Notes: a model not told the origin generated them from the sequence alone. Counted from the stretch's first letter, positions 1 through 7,526 are shown. The stretch is 11,599 nt of DNA from Candidatus Omnitrophota bacterium (GCA_016196565.1 JACPXK010000075.1:1-11599), one strand, 5' to 3'. Numbers and translations are program-made.

Positions 1-255
1 CGGGGCCTCTCCGACGAAGACAAGGCGGGCATTCACATTCCCAGCCCCAAAGACCACACTCTTCCGGGTGCTGGCAAGCTCGTCACAAAGAACACATTTC
101 AAAGCGCTTTCTCGAAGTTTCAGCAGTTGCTCCCGCTTTCCAGATCCAGTTGGAACCGGCGCGCTTACTTTCTCCTTCAGATAAATCTCCTCAACATTCT
201 CTTCTTTTAGGGTTTGAATGAAATTTTTTGCTTCTTGAATTTTAGATTTAGGCAT
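1..255 (-). CDS. Uracil-DNA glycosylase family 4, N-terminal part (cut by window edge)
   Basis: This reading frame is open to the window edge and gives 85 residues. Family 4 uracil-DNA glycosylases remove uracil from DNA with a monofunctional glycosylase activity and carry a 4Fe-4S cluster. The visible part has the family signature: a charged N-terminal leader of about 50 residues, then KCVLCDEL with Cys54 and Cys57 as the first two cluster ligands, R64, the segment VVFGAGN (67-73), and the start of the active-site motif FVGEAP (80-85). The catalytic remainder lies outside the window. The ATG at 255 is the first in frame, begins 7 bases after the preceding stop, and has AGGAG 11 bases upstream inside the end of that gene. 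A DNA-repair enzyme is an odd passenger in a polysaccharide operon and probably marks its distal end, but it appears to be co-transcribed. The family call is confident because the signature is distinctive. Confidence 0.88.
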   Translation of the reverse strand, partial: MPKSKIQEAKNFIQTLKEENVEEIYLKEKVSAPVPTGSGKREQLLKLRESALKCVLCDELASTRKSVVFGAGNVNARLVFVGEAP

Positions 256-262
256 CAGCGGT

Positions 263-1384
263 CTAACTCCTAGGAATTTTCAAAGCAAAAGTGACTAAAT
301 CATCCGCAGCATGCGGCTTGGCAATGGATTGAATGGCCCTATGTTTTGCTTCAAGAAGTTCAGGGTGATCAAAAATAGCCTGAAGGATGAGTTTGATTTG
401 CTCGGGTTTTTCGAGAAAGAAAGCTGCGTTTCGGTCTTTTAAGATCTGTGCGTTTCTTGATTCTTGGCCCGGGATGGGGCTTAAAACCACCATAGGAACG
501 CCTTTGACTAGGGATTCAGTAGTCGTTGAGCCTCCCGATTTGGCAACAATCAAATCGCTGGCTTCCATTAACTCCGGCATAAAATCCACAAATCCCAAAA
601 TGCGGACTGGATAACCGAAGCTTTTTTGCTCTAGAGAAGCTTTGAGAGTCTGATTATTGCCTGTAACAACAAAGCATTGGACACGATCCTTGAAATTCTC
701 AAGTTCATTCAAAATAATTTCCTGCGGGCCTAAGCCAAAGCTTCCGCTGGTCAAAAGAAGCGTGAAGCGCTCAGGTTCCAAACGCCATTTGACAAGAATG
801 TCGAGTTTTTTGCCCGACGGTTTAAAATGACTATCGACGGGAATGCCGCCCGCGATAATTTTATCGGAATGAATGCCGCGCGCCTCCAAAAAAGCCTTCC
901 CTTCATGTCCCATGACCCAGTAAAAATCAGTCCCCTCATTGATCCAAAAAGAATGCGGAAGAAAATCAGTCACAATTGTGATCAAAATAGAATGGATTTT
1001 CTTGTTCTTGCGCGCGCGGGCAATCACTTCAGACGGAAAAAAATGAGTTGAGATAATAATATCAGGATCTTGCGTTTTGATTTGAGCGAGTAGTTTTTTA
1101 GAATGTAAGGAATTTCCCATTTCCCGGAAGGGTTTCAAAACAGCATAAATGCGTGGATTGTCCAATTTTTCGTAAAACCATCCCCATATTTTGGGAATGT
1201 ATTTCACCGCATAAAAATAAATGGCTGGATAAAGACGGCGGAATGTCCAAGGCGTTCTCGACAAAGAATCTTCAAGATGGACTTCGGTTCTTTTAAGGCC
1301 GCGCTCAAGCAATGTTTTTGCAACCACTTCGGCAATGCGCTGATGGCCATGGCCGGCCGAGGAATAATAGAGGGAAACTTTCAT
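263..1384 (-). CDS. UgtP/MGDG-synthase-like, MurG-related glycosyltransferase
   Basis: This 373-residue protein has the two-domain GT-B layout of the MurG/GT28 superfamily with an MGDG-synthase-type N-terminal domain. Seen directly: the N-terminal SSAGHGH (8-14), typical of diacylglycerol glycosyltransferases; the acceptor-side STHFFPSEV (112-120); the interdomain TSGSFGLGP (212-220); and the nucleotide-sugar site AKSGGSTTTES (281-291) followed by PIPGQESRN (303-311). Characterised relatives (UgtP/YpfP, plant MGD1) move glucose or galactose from a UDP-sugar to diacylglycerol at the cytoplasmic face of the membrane; the acceptor here is unknown. In this operon it might instead glycosylate a lipid-linked intermediate or build a glycolipid anchor. 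The start overlaps the preceding HAD phosphatase stop as ATGA, which suggests translational coupling. The length is normal for the family. It is not MurG itself, since the N-terminal motif and the operon context differ. Confidence 0.85.
   Translation of the reverse strand: MKVSLYYSSAGHGHQRIAEVVAKTLLERGLKRTEVHLEDSLSRTPWTFRRLYPAIYFYAVKYIPKIWGWFYEKLDNPRIYAVLKPFREMGNSLHSKKLLAQIKTQDPDIIISTHFFPSEVIARARKNKKIHSILITIVTDFLPHSFWINEGTDFYWVMGHEGKAFLEARGIHSDKIIAGGIPVDSHFKPSGKKLDILVKWRLEPERFTLLLTSGSFGLGPQEIILNELENFKDRVQCFVVTGNNQTLKASLEQKSFGYPVRILGFVDFMPELMEASDLIVAKSGGSTTTESLVKGVPMVVLSPIPGQESRNAQILKDRNAAFFLEKPEQIKLILQAIFDHPELLEAKHRAIQSIAKPHAADDLVTFALKIPRS
267..271 (-). promoter_or_regulatory. Ribosome binding site for the family 4 UDG
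   Basis: AGGAG read on the minus strand ends 11 bases before the ATG at 255 and lies within the last codons of the glycosyltransferase gene. It supports that ATG as the UDG start and translation from the same transcript as the glycosyltransferase. The spacing is slightly long. Confidence 0.55.
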
Positions 1385-1932
1385 AATTTTAAAATACTTA
1401 CCGCTTCCGCCAAAGTACTCACCCGGTAATCCGGCTGAAATCTTTGGGTGAATTTTTTCTCATCAAATTTGCCGTGCCCAGTGCGGACGAAAATTGTTTT
1501 GATGCCGAATTTCTTTCCGGCTTCGATATCGGTTGCTTTATCGCCGATAAAATAAGTTTTCTTAGCGTCATACAAAATCCCTTTCACAGCGTCTTTAAAC
1601 AGGCCGATTTCAGGCTTTCTGCAAGTGCAGCCTGCTGCTTTGCCATGCAGACAATAATGAGTGGAACGGATTAAAATCCCGCGCGCTTTGAATTCCTTCA
1701 TCATTTTGTCGTGAATATCCCAAAGCGCAGATTCAGGGTAGACCCCGTCACCAATACCGGCTTGGTTGGAAATTAAAATAATTTCAAACTTTGAATCAGA
1801 AATTTTTTTTAAGGCTTCGAGAGCGCCGGCTTCAAATTGAAAGTCTTCCCAGCGCTTAACATAATCACCGATCGGGTCAACATTGATCACGCCGTCGCGA
1901 TCAATAAAAACAAGGCGGTGCAAATCAGCCAT
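1381..1932 (-). CDS. HAD-IIIA phosphatase, GmhB-like (heptose-1,7-bisphosphate 7-phosphatase type)
   Basis: This 183-residue protein matches the GmhB/HisB-N family. Seen: the HAD nucleophile motif FIDRDGVIN (9-17) with Asp11 and Asp13; motif II ISNQ (54-57); the zinc-binding set Cys94-x-His96 and Cys102-x-Cys104 followed by RKP (105-107), which is diagnostic for the GmhB group; and the acidic metal motif GDKATD (130-135). GmhB removes the 7-phosphate from D-glycero-D-manno-heptose-1,7-bisphosphate on the way to ADP- or GDP-heptose. In this operon it may supply heptose for the GT9 enzyme encoded at 7440-8705. HisB-type or other sugar phosphatase activity cannot be excluded, and the partners GmhA and HldE are not in the window. 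Its start overlaps the aminotransferase stop by 8 bases and its stop overlaps the next start by ATGA. The length is normal for the family. Confidence 0.86.
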   Translation of the reverse strand: MADLHRLVFIDRDGVINVDPIGDYVKRWEDFQFEAGALEALKKISDSKFEIILISNQAGIGDGVYPESALWDIHDKMMKEFKARGILIRSTHYCLHGKAAGCTCRKPEIGLFKDAVKGILYDAKKTYFIGDKATDIEAGKKFGIKTIFVRTGHGKFDEKKFTQRFQPDYRVSTLAEAVSILKL

Positions 1933-3043
1933 TTTTATAGAAATCTTTAATGACTTCGGAAACGCGATCCACTTCCTCCATGGTCATTTCCGGGAAAATA
2001 GGCAGCGACACAATTTCACGGCTCAACTTATCGGTCGTCGTAAGAGGAACATGGCGTACAATTTTCTTAAATGGGGGCTGGCGGTGGATGGGCAAATCAT
2101 AATGAAGCAAAGTTCGGATTCCCTGCTCGGCGAGATAAGCGCGGAAAGCGTCACGGCGGCCGCCAGGGACAAGAACCACATAAAGATGATAAACATGCTT
2201 CGAATCTTTCCCGTCTCGCGGCAAACCCAGTGGGGTTGAGGATAAGTTCTGCTGATATCGCGCCGCGATTTTCCGGCGCTTTTCGATCATTGGGTCTAAA
2301 TATTTTAATTTCACATTTAAAATCGCGGCTTGAAGACTGTCCAAACGGCTTGTCCAGCCGATTTCTTGATGAGGGCCCGTCGTTGTCAGGCGGCCTAAAT
2401 TTCTCAAACGCTGAATTTTTTCCACAAGTTTTTGCTGGCTGGTAAGAATCATTCCTCCGTCACCAAACGCGCCCAAGTTTTTTGTGGGATAAAAACTGAA
2501 GCAACCAGCATCACCAAATGCTCCAGCTTTCACTGCTTGAAAAGTGGCGCCATGAGCTTGGCAGGCATCTTCGACGATTTTCAATTTCTTCTTCTTTGCA
2601 ATAGCCATTAAGGAAGTCATGTCTGCCACTTGCCCGTACAAATGAACCGGTAAAATGACTTTGGTGCGTTTTGTAATAGCTCTTTCAACCGATTTCGGAT
2701 CGAGCGTATAAGTCTCGGGATGGACGTCAGCAAAAACTGGATTGGCACCGGCTTGCAAAATTGCGAATCCTGTGGCGATAAAAGTAAACGATGGAAGAAT
2801 GACCTCATCCCCTTTTCCAATTCCCAAAGCTCGCAGAGCAAACGTAAGTGCGTCTGTTCCCGAGCCTACACCCAAACCGAATTTCGCACCACAATAGTCC
2901 GCAAAGGTTTTCTCAAAAGCTTGAACCGCCGGTCCAAGAATAAAGGCTCCGGAACGATTAACTTGAATGATGGCCGCTTCGATTTCCTCGCGCAGCTGTT
3001 CATATTGGCGGGTCAAATCAAAATAAGGGACCGAGGATTTCAT
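1925..3043 (-). CDS. DegT/DnrJ/EryC1/StrS-family sugar aminotransferase
   Basis: This 372-residue protein belongs to the PLP-dependent aminotransferases that convert a nucleotide-linked keto-sugar to an amino sugar, usually with glutamate as donor. Seen: the N-terminal VPYFDL (5-10); the cofactor-phosphate loop GSGTDAL (60-66); PSFTFIATG (84-92); VEDACQAHGA (157-166) with Asp159, expected to contact the PLP ring; and SFYPTKNLGAFGDGG (183-197) with Lys188 as the Schiff-base lysine. The N-terminal wording resembles sugar C3-aminotransferases of the QdtB/FdtB group, but position and stereochemistry cannot be read from sequence alone. It would act in the cytoplasm to supply an amino-sugar donor for one of the neighbouring glycosyltransferases. 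No partner dehydratase, ketoisomerase or acyltransferase is in the window. The start overlaps the GT2 stop as ATGA, and all catalytic landmarks are intact. Confidence 0.92.
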   Translation of the reverse strand: MKSSVPYFDLTRQYEQLREEIEAAIIQVNRSGAFILGPAVQAFEKTFADYCGAKFGLGVGSGTDALTFALRALGIGKGDEVILPSFTFIATGFAILQAGANPVFADVHPETYTLDPKSVERAITKRTKVILPVHLYGQVADMTSLMAIAKKKKLKIVEDACQAHGATFQAVKAGAFGDAGCFSFYPTKNLGAFGDGGMILTSQQKLVEKIQRLRNLGRLTTTGPHQEIGWTSRLDSLQAAILNVKLKYLDPMIEKRRKIAARYQQNLSSTPLGLPRDGKDSKHVYHLYVVLVPGGRRDAFRAYLAEQGIRTLLHYDLPIHRQPPFKKIVRHVPLTTTDKLSREIVSLPIFPEMTMEEVDRVSEVIKDFYKNG

Positions 3044-3834
3044 TTCATTCCCTGCTGGCGATTTTTAAGTTCGCGGTATTTAGCATAGCTAAAAAGCTGA
3101 TACAGACCGTGAAAGACACACATAAGATAGCCAAGGAAACCAGTTTTCCAGCCGCCTTTGAGAAAATAATTTTTCAAAAAGCGGTCCACAGTTTTACGCA
3201 AGGTTTTAGCCAGCGAAACTTTCCGGCCGTCTACAATCCATTTCTCGGCTTCAAGCTGAGTTTCCCGGTTAAACTTCCCAATCCATTGCGTCAGATTTTC
3301 AGCTGAATAATGGAGAATATCTCCTTTTAATTGGCCGCAGCTTCCTTCGTAAAAGACTCGGGGATGAACCGAGGCCTCTTCATAGCGAAACTTCCCTTTG
3401 CGGAAAAGGCGGACCTTGGCGGCCGGATAATGGCCGGCGGCCCGTATCCATTCCTGACCGATAAAGGTTTTAATCGGAATGGCGTAGCAAACATGAGGAT
3501 TATTGGGTTCTTGAACGACTTTGGCGATTTCTTCTGCGAGTTCCGGCGTCACTCGTTCATCCGCGTCCAAACTCAAAACCCAATCTTGACTGGCAAGATC
3601 ATACGCATAATTACGATGGCGCCCCTCAATATCCATGGCGCGCTTAAAAATCCGGTCGGTATAGATCTTGGCAATTTCGGCGGTACGGTCCGTACTCATA
3701 TCATCCAAGATCACAATTTCATACGCCCACTCCGCACTCTTCAGGCAATCCCCTAAGCGTTTTTCTTCATTTTTGGCAATGACGACAACAGAAACAGGTG
3801 CTTTCATTTTTATATCCAGTGTGTTAGTAGGCAT
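3040..3834 (-). CDS. Glycosyltransferase family 2, WaaE/KdtX-like
   Basis: This 264-residue GT-A enzyme transfers a sugar from a nucleotide donor to a growing glycan on the cytoplasmic side of the inner membrane. Seen: the family start SVVVIAKNEE (15-24); ILDDMSTDRT (42-51); the metal-binding DADE (90-93) preceded by WVLSL; and a C-terminal region of hydrophobic and basic residues (about 220-255) typical of the WaaE/KdtX group, known for adding glucose to the lipopolysaccharide core. The ATG at 3834 overlaps the phosphotransferase gene by 11 bases. A second in-frame ATG at 3807 gives a protein starting MKAPVSVVV, which is the more usual family start and avoids the overlap; neither has a clear ribosome binding site, so the start is unsettled. 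Donor and acceptor are unknown. Confidence 0.9.
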   Translation of the reverse strand: MPTNTLDIKMKAPVSVVVIAKNEEKRLGDCLKSAEWAYEIVILDDMSTDRTAEIAKIYTDRIFKRAMDIEGRHRNYAYDLASQDWVLSLDADERVTPELAEEIAKVVQEPNNPHVCYAIPIKTFIGQEWIRAAGHYPAAKVRLFRKGKFRYEEASVHPRVFYEGSCGQLKGDILHYSAENLTQWIGKFNRETQLEAEKWIVDGRKVSLAKTLRKTVDRFLKNYFLKGGWKTGFLGYLMCVFHGLYQLFSYAKYRELKNRQQGMK

Positions 3835-5221
3835 TTTTAAAGGCCGAGAAGGTCATGATTAGAATTTCAACATCCAAAAGTAACGACCAATTTTCCATAT
3901 AATAGAGATCATATTTTATTCTTTCCTGAATCGAAGTGTTTCCCCGGTATCCATTGACTTGCGCCCAACCCGTAAGCCCCGATTTGATTTTATGCCGGGT
4001 CATATACCGCGGAATGGTCTCCCGGAATTCATTCACAAAATGGGGCCTCTCCGGACGGGGCCCGACTAAACTCATCTCCCCTTTGACCACATTCAGAAAC
4101 TGGGGCAATTCATCCAAATTCCAGCGCCTCAAAAAATCGCCGGAACCGGTGCGCCGGTTATCATTGGGCTTGGCCCATACCGGACCCGTGCCCTGCTCCG
4201 CATCGACTTTCATTGTGCGAAATTTAAGCACATTAAAAACCCTGCCGTCCCGTCCCACACGTTCCTGCTTGTAGAAGACCGGGCCGCGGTCGTCGATTTT
4301 AATCCAAATCATAATGACAATCCATAACGGAAATGTGGCCAGCAACAGCAGTGAAGACACCAAAAGATCGAACAATCGTTTGACAAGACGATTCCAAAAA
4401 TCATCAAGCGGCAAAGAACGGAACCCTAAAAGCGGCAAGGACGTAATATTTTCAATCGCAACATTGCGTGTCATCAAACCGTAAATATCGGCCGCCACTT
4501 TGAAGTCAATGGAAGCGTCTTCGCATGCAACGACAAGATCGGTGATATGGTCACGCGGATAAGTTGAGTCTAACAGAATGACAACATCCGGTTTTAATGT
4601 CTCGATAAAACGCTCCCATTCATCAATACTTCCGAGCACTTCCAAGCTTTCAACGTGCTTGCCAATTAAAACCGTATCGCGTGCGAGCACACCGACGATT
4701 TGATGACCATAATGAGGATTTGATTTGGCCCATTGAATAATGGTACGGGAATTTCTGGTCGCGCCAATTAAAAGAACCCGAGTGATGTCCTTTTTTTGGA
4801 CCTTACGGCGATATTCAATATCGATCACGAGGTAACGGGACAGACTGACAAATCCAATGGATAAAAACCACAAGGCGCCCAAATAAATTCGTGAAAAGGA
4901 CAATCCCCGGTACAGGAATGAAATGGCCATCAATGCAACCACCGCAAAAGTCACAGCCTTACCGACTAAAAAAATCTCTTCGATTCTGCGAATATGCCTT
5001 CCCGGCTTATAAAGACCGTAAGCCCGGAAAAACCATAAATAAACGGGAATAATGACTAAAAGGGATTTTGCATATTCGGAAATTGGAGGCTGATCTTGAA
5101 TAGGAATAATGCCGGAAATAAACCGAAGTAAATAGGCTAAAAGAAAGCTAAAAGTAATGGCCAAAGAGTCGCCGAGAAGATTAAAAAAAATAACGGTTTG
5201 GTGCTTTTTAGGTTGCGGCAT
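3824..5221 (-). CDS. Polyprenyl-phosphate sugar phosphotransferase (WcaJ/WbaP type)
   Basis: This 465-residue membrane enzyme is expected to start repeat-unit synthesis by moving a sugar-1-phosphate from a nucleotide sugar to undecaprenyl phosphate. Seen: an N-terminal block of about four hydrophobic segments (about 10-35, 50-68, 85-103, 110-128); a central Rossmann-like CoA-binding_3 region (about 147-260, starting RVLLIGA); and the C-terminal bacterial sugar transferase domain with KRLFDL (281-286), a re-entrant hydrophobic helix (287-307), KFRTM (333-337), the catalytic DELPQ (370-374), GPRPERP (387-393) and SGLTGWAQVNGYRG (414-427). The protein ends in KNAY, as many relatives do. The layout matches undecaprenyl-phosphate glucose phosphotransferases, so glucose-1-phosphate is the likeliest substrate, but galactose or another sugar is possible. 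It overlaps the upstream GT4 gene by 14 bases. It is the best evidence that this operon builds a polyprenyl-linked polysaccharide. Confidence 0.95.
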   Translation of the reverse strand: MPQPKKHQTVIFFNLLGDSLAITFSFLLAYLLRFISGIIPIQDQPPISEYAKSLLVIIPVYLWFFRAYGLYKPGRHIRRIEEIFLVGKAVTFAVVALMAISFLYRGLSFSRIYLGALWFLSIGFVSLSRYLVIDIEYRRKVQKKDITRVLLIGATRNSRTIIQWAKSNPHYGHQIVGVLARDTVLIGKHVESLEVLGSIDEWERFIETLKPDVVILLDSTYPRDHITDLVVACEDASIDFKVAADIYGLMTRNVAIENITSLPLLGFRSLPLDDFWNRLVKRLFDLLVSSLLLLATFPLWIVIMIWIKIDDRGPVFYKQERVGRDGRVFNVLKFRTMKVDAEQGTGPVWAKPNDNRRTGSGDFLRRWNLDELPQFLNVVKGEMSLVGPRPERPHFVNEFRETIPRYMTRHKIKSGLTGWAQVNGYRGNTSIQERIKYDLYYMENWSLLLDVEILIMTFSAFKNAY

Positions 5222-6308
5222 AATTTTTCTGCTTGGAAATTTGATTCCGCACTAGAGCCGAAAATCTCTCCTGGAATACGCTTCTATCAAAAGACGCCAC
5301 TTGGGCTGAAGTCTCGGCCTGATTAAAATCCATTTGTTCGAATTCAAAAATCGCTTTGCGAATGGCCTCCGGGTTTTGTTCCTCGAAAAAAATGCCCGTC
5401 TTGACGCTTTCCAGAGCTCCGCCTTTTCCATAAGCGATGACCGGTGTTCCGCAAGCTTGAGCTTCCAACGGCACAATGCCGAAATCTTCGTCGGTAGGGA
5501 AAACCAAAGCCTTAGCTTCGGCATAAAAACGTCTCAGCTCAGCACGTTCGAGAGGTCCAAGAAAAAAGATCTGAGGGCTGCGGCGAAGCTTGCGGTAAAA
5601 AGATTTGCAAGGGCCCGATCCAATAATGAATAGTTTCCGGTCCAGCGCATTAAAGGCTTCGATCACGAGATCAACCTTTTTATAAGGAACAAAAGCCGAC
5701 ACGACAAGATAATAATCTTTTCTCTCGCCGCCGGGGCGGTAAAACTGGGCGTCCAGCGGCGGATAAATCACTTCCGCTTCGCGGCCGTAAAAATCCTTAA
5801 TTCTCTGCCGGACATTCTGGGAATTGGCAATGAACCCATCGACATGTTGATTGCTCTTCTTATCCCAAATCTGAAGTTGCCACATCAAGGTCCGTATGAG
5901 TGGTCTTAAGAAGAACGGAAATGAACCAAAATATTCTTCCGAAAATCCCCAGGCATAGCGCATCGGTGCATGGATGTAACAAAGATGGCGCGCACCCGCC
6001 GGTATTTTGATCCCTTTGGCCACACAATGAGAACTTGAAATGACAAGATCTGCGTCGGAATCGATTTTTAAGGTCCCGATCACAAACGGCAGAATGGGAA
6101 GAAGCCAGCGATAAATTTGACGGATTCCGGGGATATGGTTCAGGAATGACGCCCTAATTTCCATATTCGCCAGCCGCGAACTGAGTTTTTTGCGATGGTA
6201 AAAAAGAGTGTAGATGGTCGCTTGCGGATAAATCTCGGCAATGGCCTCCAGAACTTTTTCTCCTCCACGCATATGAATTAACCAATCATGGACAAGCGCG
6301 ACTTTCAT
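5208..6308 (-). CDS. Glycosyltransferase family 4 (second of tandem pair)
   Basis: This 366-residue GT-B retaining glycosyltransferase starts MKVALVHDWL, with the usual glycine-containing loop RGGEK (14-18). Seen in the C-terminal half: VVSAFVPYKKVDL (202-214), the typical phosphate and donor-binding region; FIIGSGP (227-233); and DEDFGIVPLE (273-282) with Glu274 and Glu282 as the E-x7-E motif that contacts the nucleotide sugar. ACGTPVIAYGKGG (285-297) follows. It resembles mannosyl- or rhamnosyltransferases of exopolysaccharide clusters, but the donor cannot be named from sequence. It is cytoplasmic or peripheral to the inner membrane. Its start overlaps the preceding GT4 stop as ATGA, and its end overlaps the phosphotransferase by 14 bases. 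It is only distantly similar to the other GT4, so the pair does not look like a recent duplication. Confidence 0.92.
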   Translation of the reverse strand: MKVALVHDWLIHMRGGEKVLEAIAEIYPQATIYTLFYHRKKLSSRLANMEIRASFLNHIPGIRQIYRWLLPILPFVIGTLKIDSDADLVISSSHCVAKGIKIPAGARHLCYIHAPMRYAWGFSEEYFGSFPFFLRPLIRTLMWQLQIWDKKSNQHVDGFIANSQNVRQRIKDFYGREAEVIYPPLDAQFYRPGGERKDYYLVVSAFVPYKKVDLVIEAFNALDRKLFIIGSGPCKSFYRKLRRSPQIFFLGPLERAELRRFYAEAKALVFPTDEDFGIVPLEAQACGTPVIAYGKGGALESVKTGIFFEEQNPEAIRKAIFEFEQMDFNQAETSAQVASFDRSVFQERFSALVRNQISKQKNYAAT

Positions 6309-7429
6309 CGGAATGATTCCTCGAGCACTTTTTCATAAACTTCCAGTGTTTGCGATGCCGCTTTTTGCCAGCTGAAATTTTGAACTTGGCGCTTGCCTTT
6401 TCGGCGCAAATCATCCCGAAGCGTGGGGGCATTTTCAAAACGGATTAAGGCTTCCCGCAATTCATGCTGGGAATAAGGATCGATCAAATAAGCACCATCG
6501 CCGGCCACTTCAGGAATGGACGCTGCGCGGGCCGCAATCACGGGGCATCCGCATGCCATGGCTTCGAGAATGGTCAGGCCGAAACCCTCATAAAAAGAAG
6601 GGTGAACCAAACTCATGGCCCCGTTATAAAGTCCGATTAAATCCGGAAAGCTCACATGATCAAGATGAATAATCCCATCGCCTGTCTTAAGGGCGGCCAA
6701 TTCTTCGTAGCCGCTGGGGTATTTCCGGTCTTTTTTGCCGACCAGGACCAAGGCCGAGCGAAGCTCCCGGGACTGATGCAATTTTTTGAAGAGCCGGACA
6801 GAGGGCAAAATATTTTTATGCGGCTTGAGTGAACCCACATAAAGAAAAAATTCTTCCGGGAGACCAAACTTCTTCCGGACCTCTTCGACGGCCAAATCAT
6901 CCACCTCATGAAACGAATCGCTGACGGCCTCGTAAATCACGCTGATATTTTCCGGGTCCGCGTCAAAATGATTGATCAAATCATCCCGGGTTTTATTGGA
7001 AACGGCGATGACGTGATCGGCGGATTTAAGCGCATGACGCATCATGTTCTCTGCATAAAACCCCTGAAGCGGATTGAAAAATTCTTTGCGGAAAATCCAG
7101 TGAATCAAATCATGAATGGTCAGCACAAGTTTGGCCCGGTTTTTTAAAAGCGGAACATTATAATGCGGGGCATGCCACATCGTACACGCTCCGGTGCGCC
7201 AAGGATACTCGAATTGCTCGAACAAGGTATAAATGCGAGAGTGGAAAGGACGATGCAAAAATTCAGGAAATTCTTTAGCGTGGCCGGAATCTCCAAAAAG
7301 CGTGATTCCGAAGCGGCGTGCGTTCGCCAGCCCTCGGAAAGCCGACAAAATTTCGCGGATGTAAGTGCCGATGCCGGTATGACGCATCATACGAATATCG
7401 ATTCCGATTTGAGTGTTTGGCATAGTCAT
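6305..7429 (-). CDS. Glycosyltransferase family 4 (first of tandem pair)
   Basis: This 374-residue GT-B enzyme has the family features in order: the N-terminal glycine-rich loop RHTGIGTY (16-23), HAPHYNVPL (86-94), TIHDLIH (104-110), YVGSLKPHKN (197-206), and the donor-binding FYEGFGLTILEAMACGCPV (279-297), in which Glu281 and Glu289 form the E-x7-E motif, followed by IPEVAGDGA (305-313). The closest type is the mannosyltransferase/WbaZ-like GT4 group common in O-antigen clusters. It probably adds one sugar to the polyprenyl-linked intermediate; donor unknown. The ATG at 7429 is preferred over the one at 7423 because GGGG lies 5 bases upstream of it. The gene begins 10 bases after the GT9 stop, directly after the palindromic repeat, and its ribosome binding site touches the repeat's end. 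Confidence 0.93.
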   Translation of the reverse strand: MTMPNTQIGIDIRMMRHTGIGTYIREILSAFRGLANARRFGITLFGDSGHAKEFPEFLHRPFHSRIYTLFEQFEYPWRTGACTMWHAPHYNVPLLKNRAKLVLTIHDLIHWIFRKEFFNPLQGFYAENMMRHALKSADHVIAVSNKTRDDLINHFDADPENISVIYEAVSDSFHEVDDLAVEEVRKKFGLPEEFFLYVGSLKPHKNILPSVRLFKKLHQSRELRSALVLVGKKDRKYPSGYEELAALKTGDGIIHLDHVSFPDLIGLYNGAMSLVHPSFYEGFGLTILEAMACGCPVIAARAASIPEVAGDGAYLIDPYSQHELREALIRFENAPTLRDDLRRKGKRQVQNFSWQKAASQTLEVYEKVLEESFR

Positions 7430-7434
7430 TTAAT

Positions 7435-7438
7435 CCCC
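7435..7438 (-). promoter_or_regulatory. Ribosome binding site of the first GT4, touching the repeat end
   Basis: GGGG (within GGGGA) on the minus strand lies 5 bases before the ATG at 7429. It shares its first base with the end of the palindromic element at 7438. The element therefore sits immediately before this site, and its terminal hairpins could affect access of ribosomes to the GT4 start. Confidence 0.45.
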
Positions 7439-7526
7439 GTCATTCTGAGGCCGAAGGCCGAAGAATCTCGCGAGATCCTTCGCTCGTGCTTTGTACTGCC
7501 CTCGAAGAGGGCCGCTCAGGATGACG
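7438..7526. repeat. 89-base palindromic repeat element (REP/MITE-like) inside the 3' end of the GT9 gene
   Basis: The element is bounded by imperfect 12-base inverted ends, CGTCATTCTGAG (7438-7449) and CTCAGGATGACG (7515-7526), which differ at one position. Inside are three further palindromes: GGCC-GAA-GGCC (7449-7459); a 22-base near-perfect palindrome at 7460-7481 centred on ATCTCGCGAGAT (7465-7476); and GCCCTC-GAA-GAGGGC (7498-7512). This architecture is typical of small non-coding mobile or REP-like repeats scattered through bacterial genomes, and translated products containing RHPER and EGSREIL are familiar from such insertions. It is read through by the GT9 gene and supplies that gene's last 28 codons and its stop. 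Only one copy is visible in the window, so its dispersed nature is inferred. Confidence 0.8.

Noticed and set aside
2071..2445. Plus-strand open frames, such as this 124-residue one, as possible antisense genes
   Set aside because: All plus-strand frames lie opposite well-supported minus-strand genes, have low-complexity or unrecognisable products, and lack convincing ribosome binding sites.
7498..7512. Rho-independent terminator after the GT9 gene
   Set aside because: The GCCCTC-GAA-GAGGGC stem is strong but is followed by no T-run in the transcribed direction and lies within the coding frame; it is better explained as part of the palindromic repeat.
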